A DNA stretch of 44,387 bases from the IMG/VR virus record IMGVR_UViG_3300044621_000786, positions 1 to 44,387 of that record; one strand, written 5' to 3'. The translations under genes were made by a program, and so were the position numbers. The DNA comes from a virus. Under the pieces are notes generated by a model. The model saw nothing but the letters and a program-made list of their open reading frames with translations, had not been told where the DNA came from and ran no database searches. Position 1 is the stretch's first letter, and every line of letters begins with the position of its first letter. Below are positions 23,829-30,419 of this stretch, one piece after another.

Positions 23829-23997
23829 CGCCCTTCTCCTTGTACTTCTTCGCTAATAGCTGTGCCTTGCGCGCGGACCACTGGCCTGCTTTGGTGCCCT
23901 GAACCGCACGCGCCTTGATAGATTCGAACAACTGCTTACGCATGCTCGGCTTCGAGTAGTTGCCGGCAGCGTTCACTTTGCTCTTGGCCTTCTTCAT
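23812..23997 (-). CDS. Small basic conserved phage protein
   Basis: A 61-residue Lys-rich protein. ATG at 23995-23997 overlaps the preceding stop as ATGA; a longer frame upstream lies inside that gene and is rejected. The conserved pattern is KKAKSKVNAAGNYSKPSMRK at the start and GQWSARKAQLLAKKYKEKGG near the end. It is found in similar small-gene clusters of aquatic phages, without known function. It might bind nucleic acid. Its end overlaps the start of the holin candidate by 17 bases. Confidence 0.7.
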   Translation of the reverse strand: MKKAKSKVNAAGNYSKPSMRKQLFESIKARAVQGTKAGQWSARKAQLLAKKYKEKGGGYRD

Positions 23998-24209
23998 CGC
24001 AACGTCGCTCCCGTGGCAGCAGGGATCGTTGTGACCTGAATGGACACATGCTGCTTCAGGTTCAGCGGCTGCCCACAGTCGGAACACGTGTCGGCGCTGA
24101 GTTCTGCCTCATCCAGATCGTACCCGCAGGACCCGCAGTAGACTTCTACGGTGTGCGCAGGCTCGACCAGTCCAAGGTCCGTGGTCCGTGGTTCAAGGGT
24201 AACTTTCAT
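23994..24209 (-). CDS. Small zinc-ribbon protein
   Basis: A 71-residue protein with a classical zinc ribbon: C25-x2-C28 and C42-x2-C45 (YCGSCGYDL and TCSDCGQPL). The remainder is beta-prone (EPAHTVEVY, HVSIQVTTIP). It overlaps both neighbours as ATGA and sits directly after the lysozyme in the operon. Zinc ribbons of this size in phages can be minor virion parts or regulators; the sequence does not decide. Confidence 0.72.
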   Translation of the reverse strand: MKVTLEPRTTDLGLVEPAHTVEVYCGSCGYDLDEAELSADTCSDCGQPLNLKQHVSIQVTTIPAATGATLR

Positions 24210-24697
24210 TGATGCACTCCTGATAGGTACATGGCGCGCTCATCATTGCGCCGTTTGACCAACCCAGGTAGCACACGACCACCAGCCTTGGTCCATTTCA
24301 AAAACTCATCAGCGGCCTCTTCGAGATCACCTCGGTTCGTCTTCATCCGAAGGGAAGAGCGTTGGAGATTGCCGAGGCCCACGTTGAAGGCAAAACTAAC
24401 GAGACTATCGAAGATTCCTTGACGGCCAACAGCAGCAGGGCAAAGTCGAACCACGCCACGCTCAAACCGACGAAGGTCTTCAGCAAGTATCCGGTCCACC
24501 TCGTCCATCGTGAGAGTGCGATCCCACCCTGCGGGTATCGGTAAATGGCGACGTTCCTCATACTTCACCGCAGTGTGAGTCGGCTCGATGACATGTCCAA
24601 CGCCCACGGTCCACAACAAGGCCGGACACCGATAAGGGCGCGTTCTGACGCCCTCATGATGTTTGATCATCTCAATGGCGGCCTTGGAGACTTTCAC
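24206..24697 (-). CDS. Endolysin, glycoside hydrolase 24 lysozyme
   Basis: A 163-residue T4/P22-type lysozyme that cuts the glycan strands of peptidoglycan. The catalytic set follows the E-x8-(D/C)-x5-T pattern: E15 in HHEG, C24 and T30 in TVGVGH. C24 replaces the Asp of T4 lysozyme, as in P1 Lyz-type enzymes. FAFNVGLGNLQRS corresponds to the conserved family helix in this region. There is no signal peptide or SAR segment, so release depends on a holin. The start is GTG at 24695-24697, overlapping the upstream stop as GTGA. Length is usual for the family. Identity is secure. Confidence 0.93.
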   Translation of the reverse strand: MKVSKAAIEMIKHHEGVRTRPYRCPALLWTVGVGHVIEPTHTAVKYEERRHLPIPAGWDRTLTMDEVDRILAEDLRRFERGVVRLCPAAVGRQGIFDSLVSFAFNVGLGNLQRSSLRMKTNRGDLEEAADEFLKWTKAGGRVLPGLVKRRNDERAMYLSGVHQ

Positions 24698-25179
24698 TTC
24701 TTACCGAATGCCTGCGTTCCAAACCAGAAGGCGATGATCGAGGACAGGATCAGCATCTCGTCCTCAGAGAACACCTCCGCCATGGCAGCCGCAAACGGTA
24801 CGCCCGTGTTATAGGCGTACCAGACTCCGGCGATGTTGATAGCGACCAGTTCCAGAACAAAGATGTAAGTCACAACCGGACGCACCGAAGCGCGCAGGTT
24901 GATCATCCACTGGCTTGCGCCTTTGCCGATCTCCATGTCGTGCTGGTACAGCGCCACACGCTCTTCGGCTGCGGTCTGCGTTTGGATCTGCTCTAGCTTG
25001 ATCTCCTCCACGCGCGCCTGCGCGAGAAAGCCCCGCTCGGCCAAAGCGAGCTCACGCTCCTTTTGCGCTGCCACAAGGGCCAACTCATGCTTCTTGTCCT
25101 GCCGATCTTGGAAGATCTGAAGGATCTTTGGCAGTCCGCCTGCGAGGAAGGACAGGAAAGTACTGACCATTGTCATCAT
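24694..25179 (-). CDS. Coiled-coil membrane protein of the lysis cluster, holin or spanin-like candidate
   Basis: A 161-residue protein. A hydrophobic or amphipathic start (5-22, VSTFLSFLAGGLPKILQIF) is followed by a long charged coiled coil (24-85) with heptads in ELALVAAQKERELALAERG. Two hydrophobic helices follow (about 100-122 and 141-156). It lies immediately upstream of the lysozyme, coupled by GTGA. The layout suits a holin-like or lysis-accessory membrane protein common in aquatic phages. It could also be a tail-associated membrane protein, so the role is inferred from context. ATG at 25177-25179 is used, overlapping the fibre stop; a second ATG follows immediately. Confidence 0.65.
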   Translation of the reverse strand: MMTMVSTFLSFLAGGLPKILQIFQDRQDKKHELALVAAQKERELALAERGFLAQARVEEIKLEQIQTQTAAEERVALYQHDMEIGKGASQWMINLRASVRPVVTYIFVLELVAINIAGVWYAYNTGVPFAAAMAEVFSEDEMLILSSIIAFWFGTQAFGKK

Positions 25180-27203
25180 GGGTGCGTCCTCTTGTACTCA
25201 TCGAACTCGGCCTTGAGCTCTTGGATAGCCTTGATCAACGGGGCAATCATCTCTTCATAGCCCAGCGACAAGACATCCTCTCCGCCCTTGACCTTGTGAT
25301 CCTGATAGCCGCCAAAGTCGATGCCCATCGCGTCCATCGTAGCTTTGACTTCTTGCGCAACCAGGCCCTGGTGGAAACGATTACGCTTGTGCGTGCCGTC
25401 ATGCTGCAGGTTGCTAAACTTATTGGCCTCGATCCACGCATCAAGGACGTCCTTCGGAGCATCCGGCGGCGGACGCGGAGTGCGGTAATCCTCGCGCATG
25501 TCCCATCTAAATTTACGGGGACGAAGAGCAAGGACAAAGTTCAACCCAAGATCCGTGTCTTGGATGTCCGTCTTGTCTCGTGCGTCCGAGCGATCCTGCA
25601 CTGACCCATATACGTAGGTCGTTACTGACGAGTTGCCTAACTGAAGCTGATCACCTCCGGTGATCTGCGAGCTATATCCGATGCACGTGGAGTTGTTGTA
25701 TGCGCCGCCTCCCGCATATGCCCCGGATCCAATAGCCGTATTAAAACTTCCAGTGCTGATCTGAATTCCAGCCCATTTGCCAAGACAAGTGTTGTCGCTA
25801 GAGGATGACGCCTGATCACCAGCGCCATAACCAACAAACGTATTGTCTTCTCCGCTAGTAACAGCGGTACCTGCGTCGACACCGACAAAAGTGTTCTGCC
25901 TGCCGGTCGTCATGCTGTCGCCAGCGGTCGCGCCGATAGCGAGGTTGCTTGTGCCGGTGCCTGTTCCCTTGCCGATCGTAACGCCATTGACTGAAACGTT
26001 AGCGGTCGTCGTTAACACGCCGCCATCGGTGATGGTGACGCCGGAGTTTTGAATAAGCTTTCCAGTTGTTCCGTCAAAACGAGCAATAGCGTTATCCGTT
26101 GCCGAGCCGGGACCCGCAACATCTCCAGTGCCAGCGGCGGAGATCGTGATTGAGCCAGCGCCATTGGTAATAGTGATGCCTGTGCCTGCGGTCAACGTCG
26201 CCTTGTTCAGCGTATTGCCGGTCGTGTTACCGATCAGCAACTGACCGTTGGTATAGCTCGTTTGGCCCGTACCGCCGTTGGTCACGGCCAACGTTCCGGT
26301 GACGCCCGTCGAGAGCGGCAAGCCCGTCGCATTGGTCAGCGTTGCCGCAGACGGCGTGCCGAGATTTGGAGTCGTCAAAGCAGGGGACGTGGAAAGCACC
26401 ACGCTGCCAGAACCAGTGCTGCTCGTAACGCCAGTACCACCATTGGCAACAGGTAGCGTGCCCGTCACGCCCGTGGTCAACGGCAATCCAGTGGCGTTCG
26501 TCAGAGTCGCCGCAGACGGAGTGCCGAGGTTCGGAGTCGTGAGCGCGGGAGACGTAGAAAGCACCACGCTTCCTGATCCGGTGCTGCTCGTAACTCCCGT
26601 GCCGCCATTGGCTACCGGCAGTGTACCGGTGACACCCGTAGTAAGAGGCAGCCCCGTCGCGTTCGTGAGCGTCAAAGCCGACGGCGTGCCTAGATTCGGC
26701 GTTGTCAGTGTCGGCGAAGTCGAGAGAACGACGTTGCCCGTACCGGTGCTCGTCGTGACGCCTGTACCGCCGTCTGTCACCGCAACCGGCGTCGTGGGAT
26801 AGCTCGTCGCAAGCTCCACGTCCGTGCCGTCACAGACCAGAATGACTTTCTTGCCATTGGCCACAGAAACACCCGTCTGGCCCGACACCTTGACGGTGAC
26901 CTGCCCAGAAGCGGTGTTGTTGTAGATGAAGTACAGCTTTCTCTTGGCCGGAACAATCAGGTTTGTGGCCGCACCGCCCGTGCCCGTGAGCTCGATGTAC
27001 ATGTTTCGAGCAACGCCAGTCGAACCATCCGGGATGGTGATCGTCGTGTCCGTTCCCGTGGCAACCGCCTGCGTGACGTAGCCCGATACGGCCTGCTCCA
27101 GCAGCGTTCCGAGGTTACTATTGGTAATGTCGCCCCAAGTGTCGGACTTCTCGCCCGTCACCATGAGCTCCAGGCCAAGGTTTGTGCTGTAACTACTAGG
27201 CAT
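25176..27203 (-). CDS. Tail fibre with 55-residue repeats and S74 self-cleaving chaperone domain
   Basis: A 675-residue fibre. ATG at 27201-27203 gives MPSSYSTNLGLELMV, a known fibre N-terminal anchor type. The longer frame starts inside the preceding gene and lacks this fit. After a beta domain come three tandem 55-residue repeats (NGGTGV..STSPALTTPNLGTPSA), then trimeric-adhesin-like hexad repeats (NTFVGVDAGTAV, NTFVGYGAGDQ). The C-terminus is an intramolecular chaperone of peptidase family S74: S539 and K544 in SDARDK are the expected catalytic dyad, with GLVAQEV and a final coiled coil. Self-cleavage would release the chaperone after trimer assembly. Only 11 bases separate it from the upstream repeat protein. 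Confidence 0.88.
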   Translation of the reverse strand: MPSSYSTNLGLELMVTGEKSDTWGDITNSNLGTLLEQAVSGYVTQAVATGTDTTITIPDGSTGVARNMYIELTGTGGAATNLIVPAKRKLYFIYNNTASGQVTVKVSGQTGVSVANGKKVILVCDGTDVELATSYPTTPVAVTDGGTGVTTSTGTGNVVLSTSPTLTTPNLGTPSALTLTNATGLPLTTGVTGTLPVANGGTGVTSSTGSGSVVLSTSPALTTPNLGTPSAATLTNATGLPLTTGVTGTLPVANGGTGVTSSTGSGSVVLSTSPALTTPNLGTPSAATLTNATGLPLSTGVTGTLAVTNGGTGQTSYTNGQLLIGNTTGNTLNKATLTAGTGITITNGAGSITISAAGTGDVAGPGSATDNAIARFDGTTGKLIQNSGVTITDGGVLTTTANVSVNGVTIGKGTGTGTSNLAIGATAGDSMTTGRQNTFVGVDAGTAVTSGEDNTFVGYGAGDQASSSSDNTCLGKWAGIQISTGSFNTAIGSGAYAGGGAYNNSTCIGYSSQITGGDQLQLGNSSVTTYVYGSVQDRSDARDKTDIQDTDLGLNFVLALRPRKFRWDMREDYRTPRPPPDAPKDVLDAWIEANKFSNLQHDGTHKRNRFHQGLVAQEVKATMDAMGIDFGGYQDHKVKGGEDVLSLGYEEMIAPLIKAIQELKAEFDEYKRTHP
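26272..26775 (-). repeat. Three tandem 165-bp (55-residue) fibre repeats
   Basis: The fibre gene repeats a 165-bp unit about three times, plus a partial fourth beginning. The two downstream copies (26482-26615 and 26317-26450) encode the same 44 residues or so, but the DNA differs at 25 of 134 positions, all silent. Confidence 0.85.
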
Positions 27204-27214
27204 TTCTCGATCCT

Positions 27215-28306
27215 CTATGCCGCTATCGGCGTCCAAATATTCGGTTGCGAATCATCCACGGGCGTCCAAATACCGCCCTGCGCGTCATCGACCACGGTCC
27301 ACGGGCCGGTCGGGCCAGGGATAATATTACTCCAAACAGTGACCTGTCCGACCTGTCCGACCGCTTGTACGCCAGTTACGAAGACGTCGGCGTTTGCAGC
27401 GACGGCCACCGCACCCACGGCACCGGTAGCCGAAACCCCGGTGACGAAGACGTTGGTGACAACTTCGACGTCGACGGTGCCGACTTCGCCGGTGGCCTGA
27501 ACCCCAGTCAGAAGAACATTCGCCGTTCCTGTAACAGCAGCAGCCCCGACCTGTCCCGTTGCAGATACGCCGGTAACTAGTACGTTGGTGCCTGCCGTAA
27601 CAACAACCGAGCCGACTTCGCCACTGGCGAAGACCCCGGTGACGAAGACATCCGCATTGGCGGCGACGGCAGCAACGCCAACCTGTCCAGTGGCTTGAAC
27701 CCCGGTAACGAAGACCTCGACCGACGGAAGCACCGTAACAGAGCCAACTTCGCCGGTGGCCACAACGCCGGTGACAAGGACGTTGGCGTCGCCCGTAACC
27801 GCTGCAACGCCAACCTGACCTGTTGCAAAGACTCCGGTGACAAGAACATCTGCGTTTGCTGCAACGACGACGGTGCCAACCTGTCCCGTAGCCGACAGCC
27901 CGGTGACAGGGACCTCTGCTCCCGCCGCCACAGCGACGGTGCCGACCTCTCCGGTACCGAACACCCCCGTAACAAGAACGTTCGCGGTACCGGTGACGGC
28001 AGCGGTGCCGACCTCTCCAGTTCCGAAGACACCGGTAACAAACACGTCGGTTGACGCGTTAACGGCGACCGATCCGACCTCGCCAGTGGCAAAAACTCCG
28101 GTGACCGATACGTTAGCCGCGCCAGCGACAGCTACGGTACCAACTTGCCCCGTTGCCTGAACGCCAGTAAGCGTGACGTTTGCGGATCCTGTGACCGCAG
28201 CCGCGCCCACCTGGCCGGTAGCTTGTACCCCAGTGAGGCTGACAGCAACGTCGACTGCCCCTGCGGATGCAAAGGGAGCCGATGCAAATGGGGTAAAGCC
28301 GAGCAT
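27215..28306 (-). CDS. Phage protein made of fourteen 22-residue repeats
   Basis: A 363-residue protein. After a 21-residue hydrophobic start (MLGFTPFASAPFASAG) it has thirteen complete and one partial copy of a 22-residue unit close to VFVTGVQATGQVGVAAVAAN (residues 22-324). The key pattern is V-x-V-T-G-V-x-A-T-G-(Q/E)-V-G-x-V-x-V. The C-terminus holds two shorter WTxVDDxQ motifs and a final WTPIAA. The regular Val/Gly/Thr alternation predicts a stacked beta structure such as a beta-solenoid. Related repeats occur in aquatic phages, with unknown function. It lies between a sulfotransferase and a self-cleaving fibre, so a role in receptor binding or the fibre surface is plausible. Ribosome binding site AAGGA overlaps the preceding stop region. 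Confidence 0.78.
   Translation of the reverse strand: MLGFTPFASAPFASAGAVDVAVSLTGVQATGQVGAAAVTGSANVTLTGVQATGQVGTVAVAGAANVSVTGVFATGEVGSVAVNASTDVFVTGVFGTGEVGTAAVTGTANVLVTGVFGTGEVGTVAVAAGAEVPVTGLSATGQVGTVVVAANADVLVTGVFATGQVGVAAVTGDANVLVTGVVATGEVGSVTVLPSVEVFVTGVQATGQVGVAAVAANADVFVTGVFASGEVGSVVVTAGTNVLVTGVSATGQVGAAAVTGTANVLLTGVQATGEVGTVDVEVVTNVFVTGVSATGAVGAVAVAANADVFVTGVQAVGQVGQVTVWSNIIPGPTGPWTVVDDAQGGIWTPVDDSQPNIWTPIAA
27335..28243 (-). repeat. Fourteen tandem 66-bp units encoding the 22-residue repeat
   Basis: Each DNA unit is 66 bp with no length variation. Units vary at the residue after TGV (Q, F, S or V) and at the Q/E position before VG, while the T-G and V-G positions stay almost fixed. 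Confidence 0.85.
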
Positions 28307-28309
28307 TCG

Positions 28310-28873
28310 CTAGTATTCCTTACCTAGTGTCCTCTTCGCAAACTCGTAGTCGGCAGCGTAATAGTCGCGGACAAACTCGATGACTTCTGGAGTAGCTTCT
28401 GCGACCCCTCGACCAGCATTAATGTGCATAACCTCGTGGCCCGGATCGTCGTAGTTGCTTCCAATCGCCTTTAACTCAGACGAAAAATTATCAAAATCCA
28501 AAACAGTCATGTTTGGGACATCTAGCCACTCAACCTGCCTGGCTTTTAGGATATAAGCGAGCTGGATGTTATCGGCGACACTGCTGTCGGTTATGTGTGC
28601 TGGTGTTACCCTCTGACCAAATCGATTGAACATCCTGCAAATACTTAAATAACGATCTAGTGGATTTCTGAAAAACCCGTATAGCTTGTAGGCTTTTAGG
28701 TTAGGAAATACATCGAACGCCTCGGTCGGAAACATGTGATGCATTCTCGGTTCTGTTGTATTTAAGTACGGAACATACTTAAAACCGAGTGCAACCAAGT
28801 AATTGCAAGTGCTTGTGCTTCCCGTTCGGGTTGGCAGTACAAACGCTGTTTTGGTGGGCTTGTGAAAAAGCAT
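28310..28873 (-). CDS. Sulfotransferase-family protein
   Basis: A 187-residue protein with the hallmarks of PAPS-dependent sulfotransferases: a phosphosulfate-binding loop PTRTGSTS (14-21) after the first strand FVL, and the 3'-phosphate motif FFRNPLDRYLS (67-77) with R69 and S77. The protein is at the short end of the family and may lack part of the acceptor pocket. ATG at 28871-28873 is chosen, overlapping the previous stop as TAATG; the longer upstream frame is a Arg/Gly-rich artefact. Its DNA is less GC-rich than its neighbours (about 40-45 % in the sampled 60-base lines), suggesting later acquisition. It could sulfate a host or virion glycan; the substrate is unknown. Confidence 0.75.
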   Translation of the reverse strand: MLFHKPTKTAFVLPTRTGSTSTCNYLVALGFKYVPYLNTTEPRMHHMFPTEAFDVFPNLKAYKLYGFFRNPLDRYLSICRMFNRFGQRVTPAHITDSSVADNIQLAYILKARQVEWLDVPNMTVLDFDNFSSELKAIGSNYDDPGHEVMHINAGRGVAEATPEVIEFVRDYYAADYEFAKRTLGKEY

Positions 28874-29412
28874 TACGGCTCCTCCCCGCCCTCGCCTGCG
28901 GACGGAACGTAAATCCACTCCTGAAGAGCCTCGTTCCATTCATACCGCTTGTTTCCAAAAGGTATTCGATCAGGGGGAAACGGCTTTGGTGGCATCCACG
29001 TTGGTGGATCCTGGGACGGATCAAAATACCAAGAGGGGTATGGTTTTGGCACACTTACCCAAGAAACAGTTGACTCGTCCCAGCGATACACGGAATCAGG
29101 GGGCCTAGGAATAGGAGGCTCCCAAAGAGCAGTTGTTGGACTTACCACCCATGACGGATATCTAATTGGCCGAGGCGGAACAAATGCATCTATGTCCTGG
29201 CGGTAACTAAACCCGGCACCGGCGAAGTTTTTCCTGAAAGATCCGTTGTAGCTTGTTTGTTTCCAAGCAGTGCTGTCCCCATACAAGGCTCTACAAAAAG
29301 CAACCCCGACGGGCTCCGACTCTGGAAACGGAAGCTCTTCGATTGCATCGTTACTAATAGCAACAACGTCAACGACAAGGTTGTTTTCGTCAATTCTTGC
29401 AAAATGAGCCAT
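28873..29412 (-). CDS. Conserved small tail-region protein of cyanophage-like type
   Basis: A 179-residue protein. ATG at 29410-29412 gives MAHFARIDENNLVVDVVAIS, a start shared by many cyanophage and other aquatic phage proteins. The middle has GDSTAWKQTSYNGSFRKNFA, then repeated Pro/Trp motifs (PYPSWYFDPSQDPPTWMPP and WDESTVSWVSV), and an acidic Gly/Glu-rich end. It lies between a glycine-rich adhesin and the sulfotransferase, coupled to both. It is thought of as a virion or fibre-associated protein, but its exact function is unknown. Trp/Pro-rich strands suggest a surface or carbohydrate contact. Confidence 0.78.
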   Translation of the reverse strand: MAHFARIDENNLVVDVVAISNDAIEELPFPESEPVGVAFCRALYGDSTAWKQTSYNGSFRKNFAGAGFSYRQDIDAFVPPRPIRYPSWVVSPTTALWEPPIPRPPDSVYRWDESTVSWVSVPKPYPSWYFDPSQDPPTWMPPKPFPPDRIPFGNKRYEWNEALQEWIYVPSAGEGGEEP

Positions 29413-29414
29413 GA

Positions 29415-30416
29415 TCAAGAGTTCCAAACAACAGAACCAGATCCGTTGAACACATAAATTTTATATCCACCGCTCGTCGTTATAGACGGGGACCCCGTAG
29501 TGGTTCCGGTTGTGTAAGTATCCGCATGTCGAATGATGACAACACCAGACCCCCCGTTTCCTGTGTTTGGAGGGCTATATTCACGGCCGCCACCACCACC
29601 ACTGCCGGTGTTAGCTGTAGCGGAACGAGGACTATATGGGTAAGCATTACCCGCGCCACCGCCACCGCCAAAGCCGCCATACGCTGCTCCACCACCACCT
29701 GCTCTGGCAACAGAGGCTCCGGTTATTGAAGAAGATGCGGGTGCGCCTCCCGTCGCAACACCGCCAGCGCCTCCTGCGCCACCGCCTCCACCGGCATCTT
29801 GTTGCGGACAGCCGTATCCGGTGCCACCGTTGTTTCCTTGGCCGGCAGTTCCCAAGCCGGCCGCTGTCTGGCCGCACTTATACATGCCGTAACTAAATAT
29901 ATACCACTCGACAGAGTTACCACCGCCAGAGCCGCCGCTTCCGCCGTTTGATATTAAGTTGAAGTCATCTGTAGAACCGCCGCCTCCGCCGCCTGTCGAA
30001 ACAATGCCGCCAAATGCCGAATTGCCCCCGTTACTGGCTGCGCCGTAAAAGGGTGCACCAGCGCCTCCGCCGCCAACAGTTATTGTGTATGTTGTTCCCT
30101 GCGATACCGCAGTTGAACTTGTCCGGTATCCGCCTGCGCCACCACCACCAGAGTTTCCAACGCCATATTCGCCGGGTCCGTAATAAGCGTATCTACCGTA
30201 TCCTCCGCCACCGCCACCGGCAATAACTAGGTATTCAACGGTGGGAGGCCCGTTATAAGCGGACTTGCCAAGTAGATTGCTCATCGATATCTGCCCACTC
30301 GGAACACCGGCAAGCGTGCGCACGTTCGCTTGGTTAAGCGAGATCTGCGTAGTCGCTGCCAACCCAAGTTCAACGTTCACTTGGGACATCGATAGGTTAT
30401 TAACCGGAAGTGTCAT
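29415..30416 (-). CDS. Glycine-rich tail adhesin
   Basis: A 333-residue protein. A short helical anchor (MTLPVNNLSMSQVNVELGLA, 1-20, continuing to about 50 with ISMSNLLGKSAYNG) is followed by VEYLVIAGGGGGGYG and a long chain of Gly-rich blocks (GGGGAGG, GGGGGGS, GGGGAAYGGFGGGGGAG). These resemble Gly-rich fibre-tip domains where polyglycine II helices pack side by side, as in T-even-like gp38 adhesins. Tyr and Ser between Gly runs would face the receptor. The end GVVIIRHADTYTTGTTTG to NGSGSVVWNS is a beta closure. It follows the S74 fibre at 30420 and may sit at its tip. This structural reading is inference. Confidence 0.8.
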   Translation of the reverse strand: MTLPVNNLSMSQVNVELGLAATTQISLNQANVRTLAGVPSGQISMSNLLGKSAYNGPPTVEYLVIAGGGGGGYGRYAYYGPGEYGVGNSGGGGAGGYRTSSTAVSQGTTYTITVGGGGAGAPFYGAASNGGNSAFGGIVSTGGGGGGSTDDFNLISNGGSGGSGGGNSVEWYIFSYGMYKCGQTAAGLGTAGQGNNGGTGYGCPQQDAGGGGGAGGAGGVATGGAPASSSITGASVARAGGGGAAYGGFGGGGGAGNAYPYSPRSATANTGSGGGGGREYSPPNTGNGGSGVVIIRHADTYTTGTTTGSPSITTSGGYKIYVFNGSGSVVWNS

Positions 30417-30419
30417 GGC

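Noticed and set aside
26272-28243. CRISPR array
   Set aside because: The repeats are in-frame coding repeats of 165 and 66 bp without unique spacers, and no cas genes are present; the RecB-like nuclease lacks the Cas4 cysteines.
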